Assembly (NCBI GenBank): GCA_002369315.1
Contig: DFDW01000033.1
Location: forward strand, 1-20,957
Source: Ruminococcaceae bacterium UBA3818
GTDB taxonomy: Bacteria > Bacillota > Clostridia > Oscillospirales > Ruminococcaceae
DNA length: 20,957 nucleotides
Direction of reading: 5' to 3'
Shown: piece after piece, positions 1 to 7,910 of the stretch
Numbering within the stretch: position 1 is the stretch's first letter
How the letters are laid out: each line of letters begins with the position of its first letter
Notes under the pieces: generated by a model
Database searches by the model: none
Told to the model about the DNA's origin: nothing
The model's input: the letters and a program-made list of their open reading frames with translations, nothing else
Program-made: the position numbers and the translations under genes

Positions 1-2321
1 GTGCCCATGGTGCCGCTCAGTTTGGCTTCGTCAACGGATCTGATGCCGACCCGGCTCCAGGAAGCGATATCGTCTTTGTTCAGCAGGGTGCTGGAGGAGA
101 TATCGTAAGAAGCATCTTCATAAGCGGTAGCTGCGGTATCCTGGGTAGCCAGCTCATTGGTGGTACCCTGCTCTACATAGTGAACGATGACATCGTGCTG
201 GTCCTTGCGGGCGTTCTGCACCTGAATGGTCAAGCCGCTCAGCGTAACACCGGCAGGAGCGTCGCCGACAAATTCCAATTCAGTTCCGTTCGATTTCAGC
301 GTAACGGTGAAATCCGAAACGCCGTTGTAGGTCAAAGGAGCGGTGCTCTCCGAAACGGTGTAGTTAACGCCGTAGGTAAAGCTCATGGCATAGGTGCTGT
401 TTTGATCCGCTCCCTGATCGGCAGCTTTTACACCGATACCCTGATCGATGGTGAATACAGCGCCCGTCAGAGCCTCGCCGGATTCGTCATATTTCTCAAT
501 TTTAACAGTGTTGACGGAAATCGGGCCGTAAACGTATTCAACGGTCTGTTTGCCTTTTTTCACCGGCAGTTGATATTTGCCGTCTTTCAGATAAGCCGCG
601 TCAAATGCGGTTTTGCTCATCTCAACGCCGTTTACTTTTACACTTTTCAACTCATAGCCTGCGGGCGCCGCGATAGGTGCGAAAACCGTATAAGGCGTCT
701 GGGGGAAGGCCGCGTTGCCGACCAGTCTGTTTCCAACCGACTGGGTCGTGCCGGATATACCCTGCGGAAGGCCGATGGATGTTACTTCCAACGTACCGAT
801 TTCGATTACCGCAGTAGGTACCGGGAAGTTGAGGGTCTGATCTTTTCCCTCTTTGTTTTGATAAGTCAAAACAGCGGATTCGTTCAACGGAACGTTGATG
901 CTGTCGCTGTTTGCGCTTGTCACAACAGAAGGATCCAGTTTGACCTTGTAGGTCATGGTTGCGCTGCCGGATACATACGAGCCGGTTTTCCAACGGATGG
1001 AATCGCCGCTGACACTGACCGACGGCTGCGTAGGCTTCGGCAGAGAAGAGGTGGAGTTCAGAGAAGTGGGACTGTAGGAAATATCCGATTGCTCGGTGAT
1101 CAGGTCCACCATGCCGCCCATGATGTCGGCAACTGTACCGTTGTTGATGACCCACAAAATGGAGTTCAGAATATTGTTGAAGATGCTGCCGAGGTCAGCG
1201 CCTACTGCATAGTAGTATTTGTCGCTGCTGGAAGCGATGTTCTCCAGACATTCTACCTTAGTGGTAAAGCCAACCGTATACAACTCAAAGTTGGTTTTGT
1301 GGCTGTTTTTGATGGCAGTCGCACGGTTTTCTGCCGCAGTGGCAGCATATCCGCCATCGGAGCTGGAATCGGAACCGTCTTCGCTGTATACGTTCGGCTG
1401 ACCGTCGGACAGCAAAATCATAAATTTCTGATTGGCGGAGCCGCTGTCGCCGGTGGGATAGAGGGTTTTGTTTCCTTGAATCAGGCCTGCCTCGATGTTG
1501 GTGCCGCCGGAGCTTCCCTTCCAGTAACCGCTGTCGATTTTGTTACCGTCAAGCCCACTCATTTTGCCGGCGTTGATGGCAGCTTTAATGGCCGCAACAT
1601 TGGTGGTGTTGGTCGTGCCATCTTCATTGAGAATCGCGGTCAAAGCCAGCTTTTCTTTGCTGAGACCACCGAATTGAACCACACCGATTCTTGCGTTAAT
1701 GCCTTTGGCGACAAGAGAATCGATCAGTGCAACCTGTGCCTTCTGGGCGATCTCCCGGCGGGAGCCGAGATCCTCACCGCTCAGATTCTGCGTGCAGGAC
1801 TCGGGGTGAGATTCGCCTTCATAGTAGTGGTAGCAGTTCGAGCACCACCAACCGTCAATAATGGTTTTGGTCGTGATATTTTTGGATTTGCAGTCGTCAC
1901 AGTAATAATAACCGGGATTTCCTTTTTTGCCGTTTTTCCAATCGATATCATCGCTGCCGCAGTCTGCGCAGACACGATCGGTATGAGAGTCTTCGTAAAA
2001 ACTGGTGCTACCGCAGATGCTGCCGCCGTAAACATGGTTATTCATGCTTTCGGAGTAGTCGGTGACCAGCACAATATCGATCTGCGGTTTTACGGAAGTC
2101 GAACCGCCGCCGGAAATCTGCAGTGTGACTTCCCATTCGTCGATGGCCGTCTGTACCGCGGTTTTGGACAAAGTCACATTGTCCGCCGGGTTGACAACCG
2201 GATCAGGGGTTAGGGTAGGGGTTTCTGTCGCTTCGGCTGTCTGAAGTGCGCCGCCGGGAATCAAAGTGACAACCAGCAGAACTGCCAACAGACAAGAAGC
2301 AAGTCGTTTTAGATGTGCCAT
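1..2321 (-). CDS. Secreted VWA-domain adhesin with SpaA-like and MucBP-like repeats (3' truncated)
   Basis: An open frame of 773 codons runs from ATG at 2321 off the left edge, so the C-terminus (and any LPxTG anchor) is missing. AAGGAGGAA lies 6 nt upstream of the start. Residues 1-31 form a Sec signal peptide (basic start, Leu/Val core, cut near TAEA). A von Willebrand A domain spans about 80-395, with a complete MIDAS: D88-Y-S90-E-S92, a Thr in SGGTNIEAGL, and the Asp of LLSDGQPN. Between the first strand and the first helix is an insert of about 85 residues with three CxxC pairs (118/121, 141/144, 160/163) plus C103 and C176, which looks like zinc-ribbon or disulfide knuckles. A beta-rich SpaA/Cna-B-like part follows near 600-700 (VKIEKYDESGEALTGAVFTI). 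From about 710 a MucBP-like segment begins (VIVHYVEQGTTNELA). Known family role: VWA proteins of this build are surface or pilus-tip adhesins. That the nearby sortase anchors it is inference. Confidence 0.85.
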   Translation of the reverse strand, partial: MAHLKRLASCLLAVLLVVTLIPGGALQTAEATETPTLTPDPVVNPADNVTLSKTAVQTAIDEWEVTLQISGGGSTSVKPQIDIVLVTDYSESMNNHVYGGSICGSTSFYEDSHTDRVCADCGSDDIDWKNGKKGNPGYYYCDDCKSKNITTKTIIDGWWCSNCYHYYEGESHPESCTQNLSGEDLGSRREIAQKAQVALIDSLVAKGINARIGVVQFGGLSKEKLALTAILNEDGTTNTTNVAAIKAAINAGKMSGLDGNKIDSGYWKGSSGGTNIEAGLIQGNKTLYPTGDSGSANQKFMILLSDGQPNVYSEDGSDSSSDGGYAATAAENRATAIKNSHKTNFELYTVGFTTKVECLENIASSSDKYYYAVGADLGSIFNNILNSILWVINNGTVADIMGGMVDLITEQSDISYSPTSLNSTSSLPKPTQPSVSVSGDSIRWKTGSYVSGSATMTYKVKLDPSVVTSANSDSINVPLNESAVLTYQNKEGKDQTLNFPVPTAVIEIGTLEVTSIGLPQGISGTTQSVGNRLVGNAAFPQTPYTVFAPIAAPAGYELKSVKVNGVEMSKTAFDAAYLKDGKYQLPVKKGKQTVEYVYGPISVNTVKIEKYDESGEALTGAVFTIDQGIGVKAADQGADQNSTYAMSFTYGVNYTVSESTAPLTYNGVSDFTVTLKSNGTELEFVGDAPAGVTLSGLTIQVQNARKDQHDVIVHYVEQGTTNELATQDTAATAYEDASYDISSSTLLNKDDIASWSRVGIRSVDEAKLSGTMG

Positions 2322-2366
2322 AATGTTCCTCCTTTTGTTTCGCTTTATTAAGTTGCTTTAAATGAA

Positions 2367-2900
2367 CTATTCCCAATTCACATCGTCGCCGCTGCCGGAT
2401 TCGGATAAAGCGTTGTCCATCAGCTTTATCATTTCCAGTGCGCTGCGGAATTGCTGGATCTTTTTGCTTTCCATCCAGGCGATGGTTCCCTGCCAGGTGG
2501 CGTTCTGGCGGAACTGTACCTGGATGGTAAAGGTAGCTTTTTCGCCGTTCTTTGAATGGATTACATCTTCTGCCATAAATTGCGTTACCTCCTTTTCCGG
2601 AAGCTTCCGATTGTTTTTTTCTGTCTGCCAAACACGGTATTGGTGATAAGCTTGAGGACACTGCATTCGATCAAAAAAATCATCCAGGATATTGATGAGG
2701 GAAAGGTATCCGAAAAAAGCAATTCGGTCGGCCATATATGGGTTGTATAAGAATCCAATCGGCTCTGAGTTCTGTACAGAATCCACACAGACTCGGGTTT
2801 TGGTAAGATTGACTGATCGCTGAACAGTACCGAGTTTTTTCAGATAGCAGTCCCCCTTTTTGTTGCTTTCTGTGCTCTTAGTATGCCATAAGGTGGTCAT
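2367..2900 (-). CDS. Uncharacterised protein upstream of the VWA adhesin gene
   Basis: This 177-codon frame ends 45 nt before the VWA gene, so the two probably share a transcript. I cannot name its family. The C-terminal half looks like a conserved small alpha/beta domain: ATFTIQVQFRQNATWQG, then AWMESKKIQQFRSALEMIKL, with an acidic end. There is no signal peptide or membrane segment, so it is probably cytoplasmic. The start is uncertain. ATG at 2900 has no Shine-Dalgarno. A good one (AAAGGGGGA) lies 7 nt before an in-frame CTG at 2843, which would give a 158-residue protein starting LKKLGTVQRS. A weak TTGTGA-N17-TATGGC match (2913-2885) overlaps the first codons of the long form and would fit only the later start. 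A third option, ATG in YNPYMADRIA, has no ribosome site. Confidence 0.75.
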   Translation of the reverse strand: MTTLWHTKSTESNKKGDCYLKKLGTVQRSVNLTKTRVCVDSVQNSEPIGFLYNPYMADRIAFFGYLSLINILDDFFDRMQCPQAYHQYRVWQTEKNNRKLPEKEVTQFMAEDVIHSKNGEKATFTIQVQFRQNATWQGTIAWMESKKIQQFRSALEMIKLMDNALSESGSGDDVNWE

Positions 2901-2915
2901 AAACTGGTCACAAAT

Positions 2916-2942
2916 AAAAAAGAGCCTGTAAAAAACAGGCTC
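2916..2942 (-). terminator. Intrinsic terminator of the SARP-like regulator gene
   Basis: GAGCCTGT (2922-2929) pairs perfectly with ACAGGCTC (2935-2942) around a 5-nt loop. On the minus strand the stem is followed by TTTTTTATTT. It lies 29 nt past the stop of the regulator gene (2971), before the next minus-strand gene. Confidence 0.9.
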
Positions 2943-2970
2943 AAAATATCGACCTAATTATACAAATTTC

Positions 2971-4218
2971 TTAAAAATTCCCCTGTGGGCGTACAGGATC
3001 CATCGGCTGCAGCTTCGAATGGATGCGAACGGCGATGCGGGGATTTTCCCGCTTGAAGCGGCCGAGAATGCGATCCTGCACCATCAGGCTGTTTTCAAAG
3101 GTGAGGGAGGAAAGCATAACCACAAACTGGGTGGGGCTAAAGCGGGCCACGACATCGTTTCGGCGCAGGCTGTGCAGCAAACAGTCCTGCAGGCGATCCA
3201 TGCTGTTATTTAGGAGCTTAACGCCGGGGATCTGCCCATCCAGATCGGAAACAGTCAGCAAAAGCAGGAATACGGATTGGCCGGTCCGCTCCGCGGCTCT
3301 CGCTTCCAGGCGGTAAATGTTTTTGAACACCTCGTATTCACAGAAGAAGGCGCCGTACGCCAGCGAAGCCTCCCGCAGGTCTTCTTTGATGATCTCCAGG
3401 TCGGTTTCCACATGTTGGGCGTTCTTGATGATCTCCCGGTACAGGCTGCGCAGCCTGTCGGAAGGTTTTACCCCCAATTCCCGGTAAAACAGGTTGGTCA
3501 CATAATCGTAGTGGGCCATCGCGCGCTGCTGATTCCCCAATGCGATCTGCGCCAGAATCAGCGCTTCGTGGAAAGATTCCTCAAACTGGTCGATGACGAT
3601 GGCCTGCTGGGCGATATCCACGATTTCCTGATGACGGCCGACGTCGGACAAAAGACGGGTGGTCTTGGTCACGCATTTGACATACAGGCTGTGGTAATAG
3701 GTGGAAAGCGGGACGACCCATTCCTCAAAAGCGGATTTAGGCAGAAGATCCCCTTTATAATAGGAAAGAGCTTCCATATATAAGTCCAGCTGTTTGTCCG
3801 GCTGGCCCTCTTTTTCATCCGCCTCATGTATGAGACGTTCGAATTCCTCAATGTCCACCGTAGTGGGCAACGCATTATTCCAGGAATAGGCACCGCGGCG
3901 GCACAGGATCATGTCTTTGGCATAAGGAATCTCGTGGGAAATCAAGATTGTGCGAACACGGTAGACGAGATTTTTCAAAGCGCTGGATGGATTATCAATC
4001 TCATCATCGTGCCAAAGCGCGTCGGCCAATTCATCAGGGGAGATAGCCCGGTGGCGGAATGCAATCAGATACTCCAGCAAATTCCACAGTTGCCTGGCAC
4101 GGTTGCGGCTTTCGTCCACCTCAAAATCTCCTGCTTGCAGCCGAAATCCGCCCAGCATCGAAACGTGAACAGCGACATCTGCTTTTTCCGCAAGAGAAAG
4201 AGCGGTTCCTTTTGGCAC
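2971..4218 (-). CDS. SARP-like transcriptional regulator: winged helix, BTAD/TPR, degenerate GGDEF-like domain
   Basis: This 415-residue protein starts at GTG 4218, with AAAGGAGG 8 nt upstream. Residues 15-115 resemble the OmpR/SARP winged helix (VSMLGGFRLQAGD, RQLWNLLEYLIAFRHRAISPDE in sense). Residues 120-275 match the bacterial transcriptional activation domain, a TPR-like helical repeat ending in RELGVKPSDRLRSLY. Residues 300-405 resemble a GGDEF fold that has lost its signature: SPTQF (361-365) sits where GGDEF would be, after LRRNDVVARF. It is therefore unlikely to make cyclic-di-GMP and may sense a ligand or mediate dimerisation (inference). It is encoded divergently from the sortase/pilus operon and upstream of the VWA adhesin unit, so it is the obvious candidate regulator of both. 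It is a one-component regulator with no kinase beside it. Confidence 0.85.
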   Translation of the reverse strand: MPKGTALSLAEKADVAVHVSMLGGFRLQAGDFEVDESRNRARQLWNLLEYLIAFRHRAISPDELADALWHDDEIDNPSSALKNLVYRVRTILISHEIPYAKDMILCRRGAYSWNNALPTTVDIEEFERLIHEADEKEGQPDKQLDLYMEALSYYKGDLLPKSAFEEWVVPLSTYYHSLYVKCVTKTTRLLSDVGRHQEIVDIAQQAIVIDQFEESFHEALILAQIALGNQQRAMAHYDYVTNLFYRELGVKPSDRLRSLYREIIKNAQHVETDLEIIKEDLREASLAYGAFFCEYEVFKNIYRLEARAAERTGQSVFLLLLTVSDLDGQIPGVKLLNNSMDRLQDCLLHSLRRNDVVARFSPTQFVVMLSSLTFENSLMVQDRILGRFKRENPRIAVRIHSKLQPMDPVRPQGNF

Positions 4219-4253
4219 AGCGATACCCTCCTTTCATTAATATACTACATTAT

Positions 4254-4282
4254 AATATAGTATATCCCACCCAAAAATTCAA
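4254..4282 (-). promoter_or_regulatory. Sigma-A promoter of the SARP-like regulator
   Basis: On the minus strand, TTGAAT (4282-4277), a 17-nt spacer and TATATT (4259-4254) form a good vegetative promoter. The RNA start would be near 4247, about 29 nt before GTG 4218. The surrounding DNA is very AT-rich (overlapping TATAAT and TATACT), so the exact -10 could shift by a few bases. Confidence 0.7.
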
Positions 4283-4303
4283 GTAAAAACACAAATAAGA
4301 TGT

Positions 4304-4333
4304 AAAAAGCTGGAACCTAAAACAGGCTCCAGC
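4304..4333 (-). terminator. Orphan minus-strand terminator-like hairpin in a divergent intergenic region
   Basis: GCTGGAACCT (4309-4318) pairs with AGGCTCCAGC (4324-4333) with one mismatch and a 5-nt loop. Reading on the minus strand, the stem is followed by TTTTT. No minus-strand gene lies directly upstream, so it does not end a known transcript. It may insulate the regulator promoter from leftward transcription starting near the sortase promoter. It shares the string GAGCCTGTTTT with the terminator at 2916-2942. Confidence 0.6.
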
Positions 4334-4365
4334 AAAACAGTCTGGGACGGAGAAACAGAAACTTC

Positions 4366-4394
4366 TTTCCTTTTAGAAAAAAATCGTTTATAAT
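4366..4394 (+). promoter_or_regulatory. Probable promoter of the sortase/pilus operon
   Basis: A perfect TATAAT is at 4389-4394. The matching -35 position (17-nt spacing) reads TTTCCT, a poor match, so the promoter may depend on an activator; the divergent SARP-like regulator is the natural candidate (inference). No other TATAAT-like site stands out before the sortase start. Confidence 0.5.
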
Positions 4395-4445
4395 ACCATC
4401 AGATTGAATTTTTTGCAGTTTTATGCTGCTTTGGGGGTAAAGTTT

Positions 4446-5171
4446 ATGGAAAGCGATCAGCCGAAGGAAAACCGCAGATTGACCCGCCGTCAGGCGGTTT
4501 CTCTCATTTTTGCCGCAGTGGGGCTGATTTTGCTGATTGCGGGCCTTTGGATGATGCGCAGCCCAGAAGAGCCTGTGCGGGAAGTGGGGGTGGATTTATC
4601 GTCGCTCTCTGTTGCCGACGAAGAGGAAAGGTGGAGCATCAGCCAGGTCCGGCAGGATTATCCGGTGGGAAAACTGGTGGTCACCACGGATCGGGAAGAG
4701 TATGAAAACGGAAGTATGCGTCTGGTGATCCCGGCGCTGAATCAGGATGTGCCGGTCCAGAGCAGCGCGGATACACAGGCGCTGCGGTCCGGCCCCGGAT
4801 TATATGAATATGCTCAGCTGCCCGCGCCGGATACCAATGCCAATGTGAGCATTGCCGGCCACCGGGACATTGAGGGAGCGGAATTTTATTATATCGATAC
4901 GCTGACGGATGGGGACCTGATGTATCTGGTCTATGAGGAAAAGGTCTATGTTTACCTGTATGAGTCGACCCAAATCATTCAGGCGGATGATTGGACCCCC
5001 ATCGCATGCAAAGAATATCCCTGTCTGACTCTAACCTCCTGCGACCCCATCGGCACCTATATCAACCGCATTGTCGTAACCGCGCGGCTGGTCGATGTTC
5101 GGGAATCGGGCGATCAATTGGTGTTCGAGGCAAGGATGGATGCGGATGTTTCCGCGTCTCAGGCTGAATAG
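4446..5171 (+). CDS. Membrane-anchored sortase (cysteine transpeptidase)
   Basis: Sortases cut a C-terminal sorting signal and join the protein to peptidoglycan or to another pilin. The protein is 241 residues from ATG 4446, with GGGGGT 9 nt upstream. An in-frame TTG at 4404 has no ribosome site and lies just after the -10 box. Residues 17-37 are a single membrane helix, with the rest outside. The catalytic residues are all present: H139 in SIAGHRD, C199 in LTLTSCD, R208 in YINRIVV. The TLTSCDPxGT..NR pattern does not fit classic class A, B or C motifs; it looks closer to class D/E-like clostridial sortases, but I leave the class open. It is the first gene of the run leading into the pilus genes. 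Possible substrates are the VWA adhesin at the left edge or proteins outside the window. Confidence 0.9.
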   Translation: MESDQPKENRRLTRRQAVSLIFAAVGLILLIAGLWMMRSPEEPVREVGVDLSSLSVADEEERWSISQVRQDYPVGKLVVTTDREEYENGSMRLVIPALNQDVPVQSSADTQALRSGPGLYEYAQLPAPDTNANVSIAGHRDIEGAEFYYIDTLTDGDLMYLVYEEKVYVYLYESTQIIQADDWTPIACKEYPCLTLTSCDPIGTYINRIVVTARLVDVRESGDQLVFEARMDADVSASQAE

Positions 5172-5212
5172 AAGGTATTTTGCCGAATTGGATGAAAAGA
5201 GGTGAGGAAAAG

Positions 5213-6418
5213 GTGCCAAAACGCACATGCCGCTGTTTGGCGGCAATGGCTTTGTGCGGTCTGCTGTTGACGTTCTGCGGCTGCTCAGATGAGGATTTTT
5301 CTTCTTCGACAACGGATTCTTTCGGTTCTTCCGCACCGGAAGAATCATCCCAGGTGCTTGTCAGCGGATATGAAACCTTTTCTTCCCAGCAAAGCGAAGC
5401 GGAAGAATCCTCCCATGAAGAAGCGCAGGAAAGCCAGCTGCAGCAGGATCCGGCGCCCTCTTCCGCATCGGCATCGGAGTCGGAATCGTCGTCTGCGGCG
5501 GAATCTTCCCGGCCGGCAGAAGAGGCTTCCCAGTCTGCGGCGGAGCCTTCCCAGTCCGGAGCGGAAGAGCAGCAGCCTTCAACGCCGAAGCCGCAGGAAT
5601 CTGCCGGGACTTATACGGTGCTGACACCGGTAGCCTCCGGAACGGTGGTTTATTCCGGCGGCGGCGCCCAGATCGACGCGTCCAATACCTCCGAGGGGTA
5701 TGTGATGATCAAATACAACGGCGGTGTATCCAAAATCCGGGTGCAGATCACTCGCGACGGCGGCAGCACCTATACATACGCGCTCAACAACAGCGGTTCT
5801 TATGAGGTGTTTCCTCTTTCACAGGGGAGCGGCGGATACAGCATCAACGTGTATGAAAACGTGTCCGGCAACCAGTATGCCCTGGCGCTGGGACAATATA
5901 TCAGCGTAAGTTTGCGCAACAGCTTTTTGCCGTTTTTGTACCCCAACCAGTATGTGAATTTTTACAGCGGCAGCCAAACTGTGGCAAAAGGCGCTCGGCT
6001 GGCCAGTACCGCCACCAGCGATCTGGAAGTGGTGGAAAATATTTACAACTATGTGATCCACAATATTTCTTATGATTTCAACAAGGCCGCCAATGTTTCT
6101 TTCGGTTATCTGCCCAACGTGGACAGCATTTTAAACAGCGGTATGGGCATTTGTTTTGACTATGCGGCGGTGATGGCCACCATGCTCCGAACGCAGAACA
6201 TTCCCACCAAACTGGTGGTAGGATACGCGGGCAATATCTATCACGCCTGGATCAGCACCTATATCACCGATGTGGGATGGGTCAACGGCATTATTTATTT
6301 TGACGGGCAGTCGTGGAAGCGCATGGATCCGACTTTTGCCTCCAGCGGCAATGAAAGCGGCGATATCATGAGCTATATTGGCAACGGAAGCAATTACAAC
6401 GCGATGTATGTGTATTAA
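5213..6418 (+). CDS. Transglutaminase-like lipoprotein
   Basis: The protein is 401 residues from GTG 5213, placed just after GGTGAGGAAAAG. An in-frame TTG at 5180 is less likely. The N-terminus is a lipoprotein signal (hydrophobic core, then FCGC with C24 as the lipidated residue). Residues 28-140 are a low-complexity linker rich in Ser, Glu, Gln, Ala and Pro. A beta-rich region follows, then a transglutaminase-like cysteine protease fold with the full triad: C314 (GMGICFDYAAVMATMLR), H344 (YHAWIS), D372 (KRMDPTF). This family includes peptidases, transglutaminases and inactive binding modules, so the reaction cannot be fixed from sequence. The linker would let the domain reach through the wall. 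It lies 41 nt after the sortase and 31 nt before pilC, so it may process or cross-link surface proteins (inference). Confidence 0.88.
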   Translation: MPKRTCRCLAAMALCGLLLTFCGCSDEDFSSSTTDSFGSSAPEESSQVLVSGYETFSSQQSEAEESSHEEAQESQLQQDPAPSSASASESESSSAAESSRPAEEASQSAAEPSQSGAEEQQPSTPKPQESAGTYTVLTPVASGTVVYSGGGAQIDASNTSEGYVMIKYNGGVSKIRVQITRDGGSTYTYALNNSGSYEVFPLSQGSGGYSINVYENVSGNQYALALGQYISVSLRNSFLPFLYPNQYVNFYSGSQTVAKGARLASTATSDLEVVENIYNYVIHNISYDFNKAANVSFGYLPNVDSILNSGMGICFDYAAVMATMLRTQNIPTKLVVGYAGNIYHAWISTYITDVGWVNGIIYFDGQSWKRMDPTFASSGNESGDIMSYIGNGSNYNAMYVY

Positions 6419-6449
6419 AGAGCATTAACTTTGTGTGAGGAGTGACAAA

Positions 6450-7508
6450 ATGGCCGCGAAAGATTCTACCAGAGGCACCCTTTCCGCCAGTGAACTTTCT
6501 GCGTTTTGCGCGCAGCTGGCTTTGATTACCAAGGCGGGCATCCCGGCGCAGGAAGGAATTTCGATTATGATGGAAGATGCCGACGACGCCAGAACCCGGG
6601 AGCTGCTGCAGTCGGTGCTGGACAAATTGGAGGAGGGCGAGCCGCTGCACAGCGGTTTGGCGCAGACCGGACGCTTTCCCAAATACATGTTGGATATGAT
6701 CGGCATCGGCGAACAGTCCGGGCGGCTGGATGAGGTACTGGATTCCCTGACCGCTTATTATGAACGAAGCCAGTCTATCAGCCGCAGCGTGAAAAGTGCT
6801 GTGACCTATCCGCTGGTCATGATTGCCATTATGGTTGTCGTCATTGGGATTCTGATTGGAAAGGTTCTGCCGGTCTTCAATCAGGTGTTCCAACAGCTGG
6901 GCAGTGAGATGTCCGCTTTCGCCTTGGGTATCATGCGATTTGGAGAGGTCTTGAGCCGGTATTCGGCGGTTATCATCGGCGTCATTCTGGGCCTGACGGC
7001 GGCATGGCTGATTTTGCGCCGGACAGCGGGCGGACGGGCGTTTTTATCTGGCCTCTTCAGCAGCTTTTTCGCGACCCGCCGTATCGCGGCGAAGGTGGCG
7101 GCAGGCCGTTTTGCTTCCGCCATGTCGATGATGCTGTCCAGTGGATTGGATGTGGATCAGTCTTTGGATATGGCGGCCAATTTGGTCGATGATATCAAAA
7201 CCCAGGAAAAGATCAGCCGGATGAAACAACAGATGGCGCAGGGCGCTTCTTTTGCAGAAGCGCTGTTGGAAACCCAGCTGTTTTCCAGCGTTTATGCCCG
7301 GATGATCACGGTGGGCTTTAAAACCGGTTCGGCAGACGCAGTGATGAAAAAAATCGCCGATCGGTACGAAGAGGAGATTGATGAGACCATCAGTAAGCTA
7401 TTGGGCGTGCTGGAGCCGACGCTGGTGGCGGTTTTGTCCGTTATCGTCGGGATGATTTTGCTCTCGGTCATGCTCCCGCTGATGGGAATCATGAGCAGTA
7501 TCGGCTAA
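6450..7508 (+). CDS. pilC: Type IV pilus / type II secretion inner-membrane platform protein (PilC/GspF family)
   Basis: The protein is 352 residues from ATG 6450, with GAGGAG 7 nt upstream (the in-frame GTG at 6435 overlaps that site). It has two T2SSF repeats. The first includes FCAQLALITKAGIPAQEG and GIGEQSGRLDEVLDSLTAYYE; the second includes SMMLSSGLDVDQSL and VGFKTGSADAVMKKIADRYEEE. Membrane helices lie near 117-140, 165-187 and 322-345, the usual three for this family. The platform protein couples the cytoplasmic ATPase to pilin assembly or retraction. It lies between the transglutaminase-like gene and the pilin-like genes, with gaps of about 30 nt, in one operon. The length is slightly below the roughly 400 residues of typical PilC, mainly at the N-terminus. 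Confidence 0.93.
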   Translation: MAAKDSTRGTLSASELSAFCAQLALITKAGIPAQEGISIMMEDADDARTRELLQSVLDKLEEGEPLHSGLAQTGRFPKYMLDMIGIGEQSGRLDEVLDSLTAYYERSQSISRSVKSAVTYPLVMIAIMVVVIGILIGKVLPVFNQVFQQLGSEMSAFALGIMRFGEVLSRYSAVIIGVILGLTAAWLILRRTAGGRAFLSGLFSSFFATRRIAAKVAAGRFASAMSMMLSSGLDVDQSLDMAANLVDDIKTQEKISRMKQQMAQGASFAEALLETQLFSSVYARMITVGFKTGSADAVMKKIADRYEEEIDETISKLLGVLEPTLVAVLSVIVGMILLSVMLPLMGIMSSIG

Positions 7509-7538
7509 CGTTAAAAAAACGAAAGAAAGGAGCCAGCC

Positions 7539-7889
7539 ATGAGCCGGTATTTCAAACAGAAAAAAGAACATGTTCTGTTAAAGGATTTATTTTTGCCGCT
7601 GGCGTCATTTCTTTTGATCGTCGTTTTGTTTTTCTGCGGTGTTCAAAGTGTTTCCAAAACAGCGCGGGAAGAGCAGCTGCGTTCGGCACAGCAGGCGGTG
7701 CGCCGCGCGGCGGTGCAATGCTACGCCATTGAGGGCCGTTATCCGTCCGGCGTGGCGTATCTCAAAGAAAATTATGGCCTCGTAGTGGACGAGGAGAAAT
7801 ATGTGATTCATTACCAAAACATGGGCGATAATTTGCTGCCGGAGATTGCGGTGTTTTTGATAGAAGACGGCTTTGATGGGCAGCAATAA
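7539..7889 (+). CDS. Small membrane-anchored pseudopilin-like protein
   Basis: The protein is 116 residues from ATG 7539, with AAAGGAG 7 nt upstream. A basic N-terminus is followed by one membrane helix (about 14-36) and a continuing amphipathic helix. The section RAAVQCYAIEGRYPSGVAYL resembles the post-helix part of GspG-type pilins, where a Tyr-Pro pair follows the long helix. There is no G|FxxxE prepilin cleavage site, so it may stay membrane-bound or be an atypical minor pilin. It lies inside the pilus operon, 30 nt after pilC. The pilin relationship is inference from layout and these motifs. Confidence 0.75.
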   Translation: MSRYFKQKKEHVLLKDLFLPLASFLLIVVLFFCGVQSVSKTAREEQLRSAQQAVRRAAVQCYAIEGRYPSGVAYLKENYGLVVDEEKYVIHYQNMGDNLLPEIAVFLIEDGFDGQQ

Positions 7890-7910
7890 AGAAAGAGACA
7901 GGGAAAGGAG

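Noticed and set aside
180..2213. A 677-codon open frame on the plus strand, opposite the VWA adhesin gene
   Set aside because: The minus-strand frame has a ribosome site, a signal peptide and a full VWA metal site. The plus-strand product has no recognisable motif or ribosome site and mirrors the codon use of the real gene.
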